From: Rhodanobacter panaciterrae
GTDB lineage: Bacteria; Pseudomonadota; Gammaproteobacteria; Xanthomonadales; Rhodanobacteraceae
DNA length: 64,000 bases
Direction: 5' to 3'
NCBI RefSeq assembly: GCF_014651895.1
Contig: NZ_BMXT01000002.1
Span: 620,001-684,000, forward strand
Shown here: positions 11,186-19,037 of the stretch, one piece after another
How the letters are laid out: the number at the start of each line of letters is the position of its first letter
Numbering within the stretch: position 1 is the stretch's first letter
Translations under genes and position numbers: made by a program
The notes under the pieces: generated by a model
The model's input: only the letters and a program-made list of their open reading frames with translations
What the model was told of the DNA's origin: nothing
Database searches by the model: none

Positions 11186-12115
11186 ATGTCGATCGTCAAC
11201 ATCTCCGCCTATAAATTCGTCAGTCTGGACGACTTGCCCACGCTGCGCGAGCAGTTGCTTGCATGCTGCGAAGCGCTGGCGCTGAAGGGCACGATCCTGC
11301 TGGCGCCGGAAGGCATCAACCTGTTTCTGGCCGGCAGCCGCGCCGCGATTAACGACTTCATCGCCAGCCTGCACGAAGATCTGCGCTTCGCCGATATCGA
11401 GCCGAAGGAGTCGTTGTCGGACGAAGTGCCGTTCGGCCGCATGCGCGTGCGACTGAAGCAGGAAATCATCACGATGCGGCTGCCGACGATCCGCCCCGAA
11501 GGTGGCCGCGCGCCGGCAGTGGACGCGCTCACGCTGCAGCGCTGGCTGGATCAGGGCCACGATGATGACGGTCGCGAAGTCGTCTTGCTGGATACACGCA
11601 ACGACTACGAAACCGACGTGGGCAAATTCCCGCAGGCGGTGGACTACCGCATCGCCAGCTTTACCGAGTTTCCCGCCGCCATTGCTGCCGACCGCGCGCG
11701 CTACGAGGGCAAGACCATTGTCTCGTATTGCACCGGTGGCATCCGTTGCGAGAAAGCTGCGCTGCACATGCGCGATCTCGGTATGTCGGACGTCTACCAG
11801 CTCGAAGGCGGCATCCTGAAATACCTGGAACAGACCGACGGCAGCCACTGGCGCGGCGACTGTTTCGTGTTCGATGGACGCGTTGCGGTGGACAGCCAGC
11901 TTCTGCCTGCACCCCCGCTCCCCTCCGAGCGACCCCTAGGGATTCCCCTTGCGGGTGAGCGGGCTGGAGTGAGGGGACACTCTGACGACGAAGCTGATGC
12001 AGAGCACGCTTCGACGGACTCTTCCGCGAGCACCCGCCCCTCACCTCAATCCTCTCCCCAAGGGGGAGAGGAGGCGAAGACGGAAAGCGCGGTGCTTCAT
12101 AAGGGCGGGGCATGA
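11186..12115 (+). CDS. trhO: Rhodanese-type tRNA U34 hydroxylase TrhO (YceA family) with repeat-derived tail
   Basis: TrhO proteins install 5-hydroxyuridine at tRNA position 34. 309 residues: an N-terminal ferredoxin-like part (about 1-95, with [14 protein letters not shown]) and a rhodanese domain with the active-site loop [13 protein letters not shown] (about residues 181-193). A TATAAT (11152-11157) lies upstream. From about residue 243 the protein is Pro/Ser/Glu-rich and coded by palindromic repeat DNA (see the repeat at 11912-12074), so the family domain ends before it. It sits inside the biotin run and ends in an ATGA overlap with bioH, which is unusual for this family. Confidence 0.9.
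   Translation: MSIVNISAYKFVSLDDLPTLREQLLACCEALALKGTILLAPEGINLFLAGSRAAINDFIASLHEDLRFADIEPKESLSDEVPFGRMRVRLKQEIITMRLPTIRPEGGRAPAVDALTLQRWLDQGHDDDGREVVLLDTRNDYETDVGKFPQAVDYRIASFTEFPAAIAADRARYEGKTIVSYCTGGIRCEKAALHMRDLGMSDVYQLEGGILKYLEQTDGSHWRGDCFVFDGRVAVDSQLLPAPPLPSERPLGIPLAGERAGVRGHSDDEADAEHASTDSSASTRPSPQSSPQGGEEAKTESAVLHKGGA
11912..12074. repeat. Inverted pair of CCCCTTG..GTGAGGGG repeats inside trhO
   Basis: The stretch with CCCCTTGCGGG and GGAGTGAGGGG (11946-11977) recurs as an inverted copy, with CCCCTCACCTCAATCC then TCTCCCCAAGGGGGAGAGG (12037-12073). Read in frame they give the [11 protein letters not shown] and [12 protein letters not shown] type peptides that mark this repeat family when it lands in a gene. 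It makes up most of the last 67 codons of trhO. Confidence 0.7.
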
Positions 12116-12897
12116 GCCTGTACATGGAGACGCATGGCCACGGCCCCGTGCCGATGGTGCTGCTGCATGGCTGGGCGATGCATGGTGGCGTGCTGGCGCC
12201 ACTGATCGAGGCGCTGGAAGCACATTGCACGATGTACGTGGTCGACCTGCCCGGCCACGGCTATTCACGCGATTGCGGACTGCTGCTGGAGCCGAGCGCC
12301 TGCGCCGCCGCGATTGCCGCCATCACCCCGCCGGCGATCTGGCTGGGCTGGTCGCTGGGTGGGCTGATCGCGTTGACCGCCGCACTGGACCTGCCGCAGC
12401 AGGTACGCGGCCTCGCGATGCTGTGCGCCACGCCGCGTTTCGTGCGCGACGCCAGCTGGCCGTATGGCAACGATGCCGCGATGGTGCAGCAGCTGGCCAC
12501 CGATCTGGAAACCGATTACCACGGCACGATCGAGCGCTTCCTCGCACTGGAGGCGATGGGCAGTGCCGATCCACGCGCCGAACTGCGCCAGCTGCGCACG
12601 CTGGTGTTCGCCCGCGGCGAACCCGATCTGCGCGTGTTGCAGGAAGGCATCCGCATCCTGGACACCGGCGATCGCCGCGCCGGCTTGCCCGACCTCCGTG
12701 CGCCGAGTGCATGGATCGCCGGCCGCCGCGACCGGTTGGTGCATCCACAGGCGATGCAATGGTCGGCCAGCCAATGCGGCGGCAGCTACGACGAAATCGA
12801 ACACGCCGGCCATGCGCCGTTCTTCGGCCATGCCGACGCGGTGGCGCAGGCACTCCAGCCCTTGCTGGCACACTTTCACCCTGAGCACGTCCGATGA
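12112..12897 (+). CDS. bioH: Pimeloyl-ACP methyl ester carboxylesterase BioH
   Basis: Alpha/beta hydrolase that removes the BioC-added methyl group to release pimeloyl-ACP. 261 residues, oxyanion block [10 protein letters not shown], nucleophile elbow GWSLGG (Ser about residue 80), acid in [10 protein letters not shown] and the catalytic His in EHAGHAPF (about residue 234). ATGA overlap with trhO upstream and with bioC downstream (12894-12897) shows tight coupling. Confidence 0.93.
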   Translation: MSLYMETHGHGPVPMVLLHGWAMHGGVLAPLIEALEAHCTMYVVDLPGHGYSRDCGLLLEPSACAAAIAAITPPAIWLGWSLGGLIALTAALDLPQQVRGLAMLCATPRFVRDASWPYGNDAAMVQQLATDLETDYHGTIERFLALEAMGSADPRAELRQLRTLVFARGEPDLRVLQEGIRILDTGDRRAGLPDLRAPSAWIAGRRDRLVHPQAMQWSASQCGGSYDEIEHAGHAPFFGHADAVAQALQPLLAHFHPEHVR

Positions 12898-13775
12898 GCG
12901 ACTTCCACCTCGACCGCCAGCTGGTGCGCCGTCACTTCGGCCGCGCCGCCAAAAGCTACGAACAACACGACGTGCTGCAGCGTGAAGTGCAGGCCGCCTT
13001 GCTGGAGCGTCTGGACTTCTATACGGAAACTCCGCAACGCGTGATCGACGTCGGCGCCGGCACCGGCCGCGGCAGTGCCCTGCTGAAGCAGCGCTATGCC
13101 AAGGCCGAGGTGATCGCGGTCGACCTCGCCCTGCCGATGCTGCGCGCGGCGAAGCAGCACAGCAGCTGGCTGAAGCCGTTCATCCGCGTGTGCGCCGAAG
13201 CGACATCGCTGCCGCTGGCCGACCACAGCGTTGACGTGCTGCATTCCAACCTGTGCTTCCAGTGGATCGACGACCTGCCCGCGCTGTTCGGCGAATGCGT
13301 GCGCGTGCTGAAACCCGGCGGCCTGCTGGCGTTCTCCACCTTTGGCCCGGATACGCTGAAGGAATTGCGCGCGGCATGGGCCGAGGCCGACCAGCAGCCG
13401 CACGTCAGCCGCTTCCTCGACATGCACGACATCGGCGACGCCATGCTCAACGCCGGGCTGCGCGATCCGGTGCTGGACGTGTTCCGCTACACCCTGACTT
13501 ACAGCGAACCACGTAAGCTGCTCGAAGAACTGCAAGGCCTCGGCGCCACCAATGCCGACAGCACGCGCGAACGCGGCCTCACCGGCAAGTCACGCTACCA
13601 GCGCATGCTCGCCGCCTACGAGGCGATGCGCGTGGACGGCCGCATTCCGGCAACATGGGAAGTGGTCACCGCGCATGCGTGGGGACCGCCCGTCGGACAA
13701 CCGCGACGTGGTTCCGACGGTGGCGAGATCGCCAGCTTCTCGATCGACAACCTGCGCGGATCGCGACGCAAGTAA
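12894..13775 (+). CDS. bioC: Malonyl-ACP O-methyltransferase BioC
   Basis: SAM-dependent methylation of malonyl-ACP, which starts the disguised fatty-acid route to pimelate. 293 residues: N-terminal RHFGRAAKSYEQHDVLQREV, SAM motif I VIDVGAGTGRGSALL (about residues 50-64), post-I VIAVDLALPML, and CVRVLKPGGLLAFSTFGPDTLKEL, all typical of BioC. Last gene of the biotin run; it meets the opposing 13782 gene after 6 bases. Confidence 0.93.
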   Translation: MSDFHLDRQLVRRHFGRAAKSYEQHDVLQREVQAALLERLDFYTETPQRVIDVGAGTGRGSALLKQRYAKAEVIAVDLALPMLRAAKQHSSWLKPFIRVCAEATSLPLADHSVDVLHSNLCFQWIDDLPALFGECVRVLKPGGLLAFSTFGPDTLKELRAAWAEADQQPHVSRFLDMHDIGDAMLNAGLRDPVLDVFRYTLTYSEPRKLLEELQGLGATNADSTRERGLTGKSRYQRMLAAYEAMRVDGRIPATWEVVTAHAWGPPVGQPRRGSDGGEIASFSIDNLRGSRRK

Positions 13776-13781
13776 CGCGCT

Positions 13782-14249
13782 TCACTCCGTCGCGACGAAT
13801 GCCGTCGGCACGTTGGCATCGATCCAGTTAGTAATGAACACTTCCAGCCCCACCCGTGGCGGCACCGTGATGCCCGCGTCGCGAGCAAACGCCGCAGCGG
13901 CCCGGATGAACGTCTGCCGCGCCTGACTGCTCGCCTGCCGAGCCGCCGCCTGCTGCTGGCGCAGCCGCACAATCTGCGGCGATGGCTGGCCCGGCTTGGC
14001 GAACTTCTGGTATCGGCGCAGCTCATCAGCCACCACGCCGGTATCGAACGACGCCTGCCACACGGCTTGTCGCGCCTGCAGCAGCTGGATCAATGACGCC
14101 GTCGCCGCTTGGCCGTTTTCATCCACGGCCATAAGCACACGTGTCAGCGGCGCCGACAGCGGTGTGCCCGCGTCGATGCAGGCAGACGCACCATGCAACT
14201 CCAGCTGGCTGAGGAAACCCGCGTGGGGGAAGGACTTTGGCGTGCTCAT
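13782..14249 (-). CDS. Hypothetical helical protein
   Basis: 155 residues from ATG 14249; the in-frame ATG at 14300 has no ribosome site, whereas GCAGGCAAG precedes 14249. The middle part (about residues 75-125) is Gln/Ala/Arg-rich (RQQQAAARQASSQARQ) and likely forms a long helix or short coiled coil. There is no signal peptide or membrane segment and I recognise no family. It converges on bioC. Confidence 0.6.
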   Translation of the reverse strand: MSTPKSFPHAGFLSQLELHGASACIDAGTPLSAPLTRVLMAVDENGQAATASLIQLLQARQAVWQASFDTGVVADELRRYQKFAKPGQPSPQIVRLRQQQAAARQASSQARQTFIRAAAAFARDAGITVPPRVGLEVFITNWIDANVPTAFVATE

Positions 14250-14467
14250 GGCTTGCCTGCAGCGGGTGAGCGCCGACGATACGTGCTTCGCCGTCGGCAT
14301 GCCATGACGCTGCGCATGCGCGCTGACAACGAGACTGCCCGCACCACCCGATTCACCCTAGAATCCCTGCACATCGCGGATGCCCTCCGCTGCAGGCCAT
14401 GGCCTGTACGCGGCAACGGGCGTCGCTCCATTCCATGTGTTCCACCGGCCTTGCCTGCAGGAGACTG

Positions 14468-15439
14468 ATGATCGAATTGGAAATCCAGGGCCTTTCGCCA
14501 AGCCGGGAGGGCCTGCTGATCGAAGTCGGCCGGTTCGTGATGGCCAACGGATTCACTTTGCAGCGGCAGCGGCTGGTGCAGGATCCCCATGGGATCCTGC
14601 TGACGATGGTGGTGCGCGGCCCCTCGCGCGGAAGGAAAGCGCTGGAAGCGGCACTGGGCGCGTATGAGCGCTTCATCAGCTTTCAGATGTTCCCGTATGT
14701 AGAGGGCGAGCCGAAACCACATTTCGCGATGTCACTTCCGCGAGCAGCGTATACACCACCGCCGGCACCGCCCACGGTTGCACCCGCGTCGTCTGTCACC
14801 CCACCAGCGGCACCGTCGACGAACACTCCCGCAAAGGCTGCCGAAGCAGTTGCCGCGAGCACACCGGTGGATGCGTCTGAGTCGCCGCAAGCTCCGCCCG
14901 CGGAACCGGAGTTCGAATTCATCCAGCCCACGCCGCGACCATCTGCACCGCCGCCCACCGCCGTGGTTGCGACGCCATTCGTCGAGCTGGTGCCCTTGGG
15001 GCCCGACGAGCCCGCCGTCGAAAAGATGCTGAGCACGCTGGAACGCGACTATCCGAAGATCGTGCCGCAGCTGCTGTTATTGCAACAGTCGGTGGCCGAG
15101 GCGGCGCGCGCGTCATCGCTGGCGCTGGCAGGCAAGCGTACAGGGAGCTGGGTTTTCCAGAGCGAATACCTGCTGGATGACGGACTCGATCTGCGCGATG
15201 CCATCGAGCGCCTCGGCGTGCCTGCGCTGCACGCGCTGGTTGAAGTCGATCAGGAGGGTAGCCAGCTGCACATCCACGACAGTCCGCTATGCACCGACGG
15301 CCATTCCGGTTGCAGTTTCTTCGGCGGCTTTCTGGAGGGTTTGCTGGGACCTGCCATCGCGCCGGGCAGCATGTCGATCTTTCCGGTGTGTTGCCGCAGT
15401 TACGGGGCGGATGAGTGTGTGTTGGCGATTTCGGATTAA
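14468..15439 (+). CDS. ACT-like and V4R (4-vinyl reductase) domain protein
   Basis: 323 residues in three parts. Residues about 1-80 look like an ACT-type ligand domain (IELEIQGLSPSREGLLIEVG ... GILLTMVVRGP). About 90-180 is a Pro/Ala-rich linker. About 195-323 matches V4R small-molecule-binding domains: ALHALVEVDQEGSQLHIHDS, CSFFGGFLEGLL and the final CCRSYGADECVLAI with the paired cysteines that bind metal in this family. AGGAG lies 4 bases before the ATG, and TAGAAT at 14359-14364 is a candidate -10. V4R domains often sense hydrophobic ligands next to signalling domains; here no output domain is visible. Confidence 0.75.
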   Translation: MIELEIQGLSPSREGLLIEVGRFVMANGFTLQRQRLVQDPHGILLTMVVRGPSRGRKALEAALGAYERFISFQMFPYVEGEPKPHFAMSLPRAAYTPPPAPPTVAPASSVTPPAAPSTNTPAKAAEAVAASTPVDASESPQAPPAEPEFEFIQPTPRPSAPPPTAVVATPFVELVPLGPDEPAVEKMLSTLERDYPKIVPQLLLLQQSVAEAARASSLALAGKRTGSWVFQSEYLLDDGLDLRDAIERLGVPALHALVEVDQEGSQLHIHDSPLCTDGHSGCSFFGGFLEGLLGPAIAPGSMSIFPVCCRSYGADECVLAISD

Positions 15440-15507
15440 GTGGTGTGGCTTCGCGGACGATTCCTGCGAAGGGAAGTCCCGCTAAAAGCAGAGCTAGAGC
15501 TTTCACC

Positions 15508-15767
15508 CTCCTTCGGAGGGCGAGGTACTTCTCTTTTGCTTGTCCAAAAGAGAAGTACCCAAGAGAAAACGACACCCCGCTTACGCGCCTTGCGGGCATC
15601 CCTGCCCGCAAGGTCCGCGGCCGGGTTACGGGGTTTGTCGACAGGGCATCCTGCCCTGACGCCAAACTGGCCGGCATCCATGCCGGCCACCCTGCGGGCT
15701 TTTCCTCCACCCGCCCGCCGCTTCAGAGGGGGCCCGGGTAGAGCAACGCGCATCCTGCGCGTACTTT
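15508..15767 (+). repeat. Multi-hairpin repeat element, left copy
   Basis: A string of five hairpins: GTACTTCTCTTTT with AAAAGAGAAGTAC (15525-15558, 13 bp); CCTTGCGGGC with GCCCGCAAGG (15588-15613); CAGGGC with GCCCTG (15642-15658); TGGCCGGCA with TGCCGGCCA (15668-15689); ACGCGC with GCGCGT (15746-15762). The last four share a loop built on ATCC. The stretch holds no credible gene. It is homologous to the reverse complement of 15878-16136. Confidence 0.75.
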
Positions 15768-15840
15768 TCAGAAGAGCCAGATCAACAGCAGACCAAGAGC
15801 AAAGCCGCGGCAGAACACGCTTCGCTCTTGCCCTGGCTTT

Positions 15841-15872
15841 TGAGCTTTTGAGCTTTTGAGCTTTTGAGCTTT
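15841..15872. repeat. Four tandem copies of TGAGCTTT
   Basis: An 8-bp unit is repeated four times without change, between the two facing multi-hairpin elements. Too short and without spacers for a CRISPR; likely slippage. Confidence 0.85.
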
Positions 15873-15877
15873 TCACC

Positions 15878-16136
15878 GAGTGCGGGCCACGAAGGCCCGC
15901 TGCTCTACCCAGGGCCCCTGTGCGGCGGTGAGCTGGGGACGACAGGCCCGCAGGGGCATCGGCATGGATGCCGATGCCTTTTCGCCAGGGCAGGATGCCC
16001 TGTCGAAAAGCCCGGCCTCAGCTCACGGACTTGCCGGGCAGGATGCCCGGCAAGCGCCAAGCGGGGTGGCCTTTCTCTTTGGTTAGCTTTCTCTTTGGCC
16101 ACACAAAGAGAAAGTAACTCGGGCGCCGAAGGCGCA
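15878..16136 (-). repeat. Multi-hairpin repeat element, right copy (inverted)
   Basis: Reverse-complement homologue of 15508-15767. Hairpins: GCGGGCC with GGCCCGC (15882-15900); GCATCGGCA with TGCCGATGC (15956-15977, loop TGGA, the complement of TCCA on the left); CAGGGCAGGATGCCCTG (15986-16002); CTTGCCGGGC with GCCCGGCAAG (16030-16054); CTTTCTCTTT with AAAGAGAAAG (16087-16114). Stems differ from the left copy by paired changes, so the folding is kept while the bases change. Together with the left copy it fills the 787-base gap between genes at 15440-16226. Confidence 0.75.
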
Positions 16137-16226
16137 CGAAAGCCCTTGCTTCAACGTTGACCGCAAATAAGCCAGAACGATATCTGGGAACATCTACTTT
16201 GGGTGGAGGCGGATATTACAAATCGA

Positions 16227-16739
16227 TCAAAAAACGCCCGCTTCTGTGATACCCGCGTCGATCTTTGGGGGAGAGCTAACATCTAGCGGTGCCGTCAGAT
16301 CGCACGACACGAGTCCCTGCATGAGAGCCAAAGAACTTAATGTTCGGGGCAAATGTGTTCCAACCAACAGAGACACATATACGCTTGGATAAGCGTCATA
16401 GCTGGTCTTCTTGACGCCCACGTAGTCATTTCCACTCTTCACTAAAATCAAAGCGCCGCCACGCCAACGATCGAGTTCGTCGTTAGGAACGACAATCTCT
16501 GGTCCGAGGATGTTTGTTCGGAACTGAGCAACAACGCGCCCCTGATAGATCAGACTCGCAAATTCCACATCTGAGGGACCGTTGACCTTGAGGGGCAGCT
16601 CGTTAAAGCCGATTAGGCAGATTCCATAGATCGACGATATGGGTCTCGCTTCACCAGCAAAACAGCTCGTCACGCCAAATAAAAGCAACGCGCCCAAGGT
16701 CCAAGTTGCCAGCATTCTGGTCGCTCTGAATGTCAACAT
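16227..16739 (-). CDS. Secreted protein of unknown function, low GC
   Basis: 170 residues from ATG 16739 (AAGGA upstream). A signal peptide is clear: ATWTLGALLLFGVTSCFA then GEA, with probable cleavage after FA (about residue 26). The rest is a soluble domain with ICLIGFNELPLKVNG, PEIVVPNDELDRWRGG and NDYVGVKKTSYDAYP; I do not recognise the family. A hand count of 16261-16380 gives about 50% GC, against about 72% in a sample of the neighbouring oxidoreductase. That difference, and the repeat pair upstream, suggests recent acquisition. Confidence 0.65.
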   Translation of the reverse strand: MLTFRATRMLATWTLGALLLFGVTSCFAGEARPISSIYGICLIGFNELPLKVNGPSDVEFASLIYQGRVVAQFRTNILGPEIVVPNDELDRWRGGALILVKSGNDYVGVKKTSYDAYPSVYVSLLVGTHLPRTLSSLALMQGLVSCDLTAPLDVSSPPKIDAGITEAGVF

Positions 16740-16806
16740 CCACCCAATCCTTGACCAAATTAGATATGTCCGCCGTCGAAAGCAGACATTACAGAACAAC
16801 CGCACC

Positions 16807-17820
16807 TTACGCTTGCGGGTCCACCCGCAACACCAACTTCCCCCGATGACTCCCATCAAACAACCGATTGAGTACCACCGGCGCATTCTCCAACCCCTCC
16901 GCCACCGTCTCTTCCGCCTTCAACTTCCCCTCACGAATCCACCCTGAAAGCGCCTGCACCGCCTCACGCGTCTTCGTGTAATCCAGCACCAGAAATCCCC
17001 GCATGCTGAGCCGCTTCATCACGAACACACCGTAGTCGTCGCTGGGCCGCTCGCCGCTGTTGTAGCCGGAGATCAACCCGCACAACGCGACACGCCCGCC
17101 GATGACCATGCGTGAGAGCACCGCGCGCATCACCTCGCCGCCGACGTTCTCGAAGTTGACGTGCACGCCGTCGGGCGTGGCGGCCTTGAGCTGCTGCTTG
17201 AAGTCCGCCGCCTTGTAATCGACGGCGGCGTCGAAGCCCAGCTCGTCGGTGAGGTAACGACACTTGTCGGCGCCGCCGGCGATGCCGACGACGCGCGCGC
17301 CCATGATCTTGCCGATCTGGCCGGCGATGGAACCCACCGAGCCGGCCGCTGCGGAGACCACCAGGGTTTCCCCGGGCTGCACCGGGGCGATGTCGGTGAG
17401 GCCGTAGTAAGCGGTGACGCCACTCATGCCGCAGGCGCCGAGCAGGGTCGGCAGCGGTACGCCGGGGTCGGCAGGCAGGCGTGTGTAGCCCTTGGCGCTG
17501 TCATGCAGAACCAGATAATCCTGCCAGCCGGTGACGCCCTGCACCAGGTCACCTACCTGATACTGCGCCGAACGCGATCGCACCACGCGAGCGAGACCGA
17601 GCGCGCGCATCACTTCGCCGATCGCCACCGGTGGCAGGTATTGCGGGATGTCGCGCATCCACACGCGGTTGGTCGGGTCCATCGAGATGTACAAAACGCG
17701 CAGCAGTACCTCGCCGTCCTTCAGTTCGGGCACGGCCTCTTTCACCAGATCGAAATTCTCGCGCTGTACCAGGCCTTCGGGGCGCGTCTTGAGGCGAAGT
17801 TGGCGGTTGATGAGGGACAT
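16807..17820 (-). CDS. NADP-dependent medium-chain oxidoreductase (CurA-like)
   Basis: 337 residues, zinc-independent MDR family (CurA / leukotriene B4 dehydrogenase type), which reduces the double bond of alpha,beta-unsaturated ketones or aldehydes. Seen: N-terminal SLINRQLRLKTRPEG, DPTNRVWM, the nucleotide loop SAAAGSVGSIAGQIGKIMGA (about residues 147-166) and FENVGGEV. ATG 17820 is chosen because GGAG lies 7 bases upstream; an earlier in-frame ATG at 17850 lacks one. A decayed partial copy of the 3' end lies just upstream (17889-18028). Confidence 0.9.
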   Translation of the reverse strand: MSLINRQLRLKTRPEGLVQRENFDLVKEAVPELKDGEVLLRVLYISMDPTNRVWMRDIPQYLPPVAIGEVMRALGLARVVRSRSAQYQVGDLVQGVTGWQDYLVLHDSAKGYTRLPADPGVPLPTLLGACGMSGVTAYYGLTDIAPVQPGETLVVSAAAGSVGSIAGQIGKIMGARVVGIAGGADKCRYLTDELGFDAAVDYKAADFKQQLKAATPDGVHVNFENVGGEVMRAVLSRMVIGGRVALCGLISGYNSGERPSDDYGVFVMKRLSMRGFLVLDYTKTREAVQALSGWIREGKLKAEETVAEGLENAPVVLNRLFDGSHRGKLVLRVDPQA

Positions 17821-17888
17821 GGGGTATCTCCGGGAGCGGGACGACGACATTCACGTCGAACGATGAAGTTGGCCGGACTGTCCGCGCG

Positions 17889-18028
17889 TCACACCTGCGA
17901 GGCAATCCGTAACACCAGCTTCTCCCGATGACTCCCAACAAACAACCGATTGAGCACGACGGCGGCGGTCCTGCGACACAGCGTCAACGTCTTTTCGGTT
18001 TCAACCACCCTCTCGAATCCACCCGCAG
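17889..18028 (-). pseudogene. Decayed 3' fragment of a second CurA-like gene
   Basis: On the minus strand the bases up to the TGA at 17889-17891 read VVLNRLFVGSHREKLVLR then IASQV, closely matching the end of the intact gene next door (VVLNRLFDGSHRGKLVLR then VDPQA). Upstream the match continues at DNA level (GTGGATTCG, WIRE) but runs out of frame and hits a stop, and the rest of the gene is absent. It is a remnant of a tandem duplication or of a recombination between paralogues. Confidence 0.75.
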
Positions 18029-18078
18029 CTACATCCGCCGCCCGTGGATCGCGGTGCAAATAGCGCACGCCAGCAGAC

Positions 18079-18106
18079 GGCTCCGTGCGGCATTGCGCAC
18101 GGAGCC
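18079..18106. terminator. Hairpin downstream of the barrel gene
   Basis: GGCTCCGTGCG pairs perfectly with CGCACGGAGCC (11 bp, 6-base loop), 8 bases past the stop of the minus-strand gene ending at 18114. No U-run follows, so termination is only probable. Confidence 0.5.
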
Positions 18107-18113
18107 GGGTGGA

Positions 18114-18950
18114 TCAGAAGCTGTATTTCAGCGATGCACCAACGCCGTAATCCGGGCTGCCATTGGCGAAGCCGGCGAGCGCGTAGGCTTGCACGCGCAA
18201 GCTCTCGTTGAACTTGTGGTTCCAGTAACCGGTGAGCTCGCTCTGCGGTGCGCCGGTATCGGCAATCCGCTCGCGGTAGTAGTAGTACGCGCCGATGCTG
18301 TCCGTGGAGCTCAGCTTGTAGTCGGCACCGATGTTCGCGTTGAAGCCGTTCTTCAGCTGGATGTACTGCGAGCTGCCGTATTTCATCCAGCCCACGCCAC
18401 CGAACGCTGTCCAGGCACCGCTCACCTTGTAGGTATCCAGCGAGACGCCGTAGTCGTTCTTGCCGGTGCCCAGGCCCTGGTTCTCGTCGGCGGTACCGAA
18501 CTTCACCTTGCCGGTGAGATCCAGGCCGAACGAGTGATCGGCGCTACCAAACAGCTCGTAGCCGGCCGATGCCGTGATGTCGCCCAGACCCGAGGCCGAA
18601 CCGCTGGTGGTGGTGCTTGGCGTGGGTGTCGTCCCGCCATTGCCGTGACCGTTGCCGCGCCCTTTCGGATTGCCGTTCTTCACCTTGCCCACGCCGGGAA
18701 TCACGTCGCCCGCACCGCTGATGCTGATGTACGGCACGGTGAGCTTGAACGTCCAGCGATCGGTCTGATACGCCGCCGTTACCGGCACCGACCAGATGTC
18801 GGTGGTGGTGTCGGTGCCGTACTTGCCGCTGCTGTAATTGGCACCGGCGGAAACGCTGAACTGGTCGCTGTCGGACGTGGCGGCATGGGCTGCCGGTGCA
18901 CCGATCAGCAGCAGTCCGCCGACGATCATCCAGTGTTGTGGGTTACGCAT
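18114..18950 (-). CDS. Outer-membrane beta-barrel protein
   Basis: 278 residues. Signal peptide about 1-24 (GGLLLIGAPAAHAA then TSDSD). Alternating hydrophobic strands run to a terminal Phe (VGASLKYSF), the signature read by the BAM machinery. About residues 90-118 form a Gly/Asn/Thr-rich loop (NPKGRGNGHGNGG then TTPTPSTTT), probably surface exposed. The barrel strands (DITASAGYELFG, SFGLDLTGKVKFG) resemble transporter-like or phenol-degradation barrels of unknown substrate. It lies 87 bases downstream of the secreted Pro/His-rich gene, with a hairpin between them, so an operon is likely. Confidence 0.8.
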   Translation of the reverse strand: MRNPQHWMIVGGLLLIGAPAAHAATSDSDQFSVSAGANYSSGKYGTDTTTDIWSVPVTAAYQTDRWTFKLTVPYISISGAGDVIPGVGKVKNGNPKGRGNGHGNGGTTPTPSTTTSGSASGLGDITASAGYELFGSADHSFGLDLTGKVKFGTADENQGLGTGKNDYGVSLDTYKVSGAWTAFGGVGWMKYGSSQYIQLKNGFNANIGADYKLSSTDSIGAYYYYRERIADTGAPQSELTGYWNHKFNESLRVQAYALAGFANGSPDYGVGASLKYSF

Positions 18951-18983
18951 GTAAGGGGTTTCCTTGCAGATATGGGAATGGCA

Positions 18984-19010
18984 GCAGGCCCGGTATCACA
19001 CCGGGCCTGC
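18984..19010. terminator. Intercistronic hairpin
   Basis: GCAGGCCCGGT pairs perfectly with ACCGGGCCTGC (11 bp, loop ATCAC) between the secreted-protein gene and the barrel gene. There is no U-run on the minus strand; it could attenuate or protect the message rather than end it. Confidence 0.5.
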
Positions 19011-19037
19011 ATGAATTACAAAATGGGAAGGGCGAGC

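Noticed and set aside
15841-15872. Tandem 8-mers considered as a CRISPR
   Set aside because: The unit is far too short and there are no spacers or cas genes.
15440-15876. Several 100-150 codon frames inside the multi-hairpin repeats
   Set aside because: They are translations of repeat DNA, overlap in several frames and differ between the two copies.
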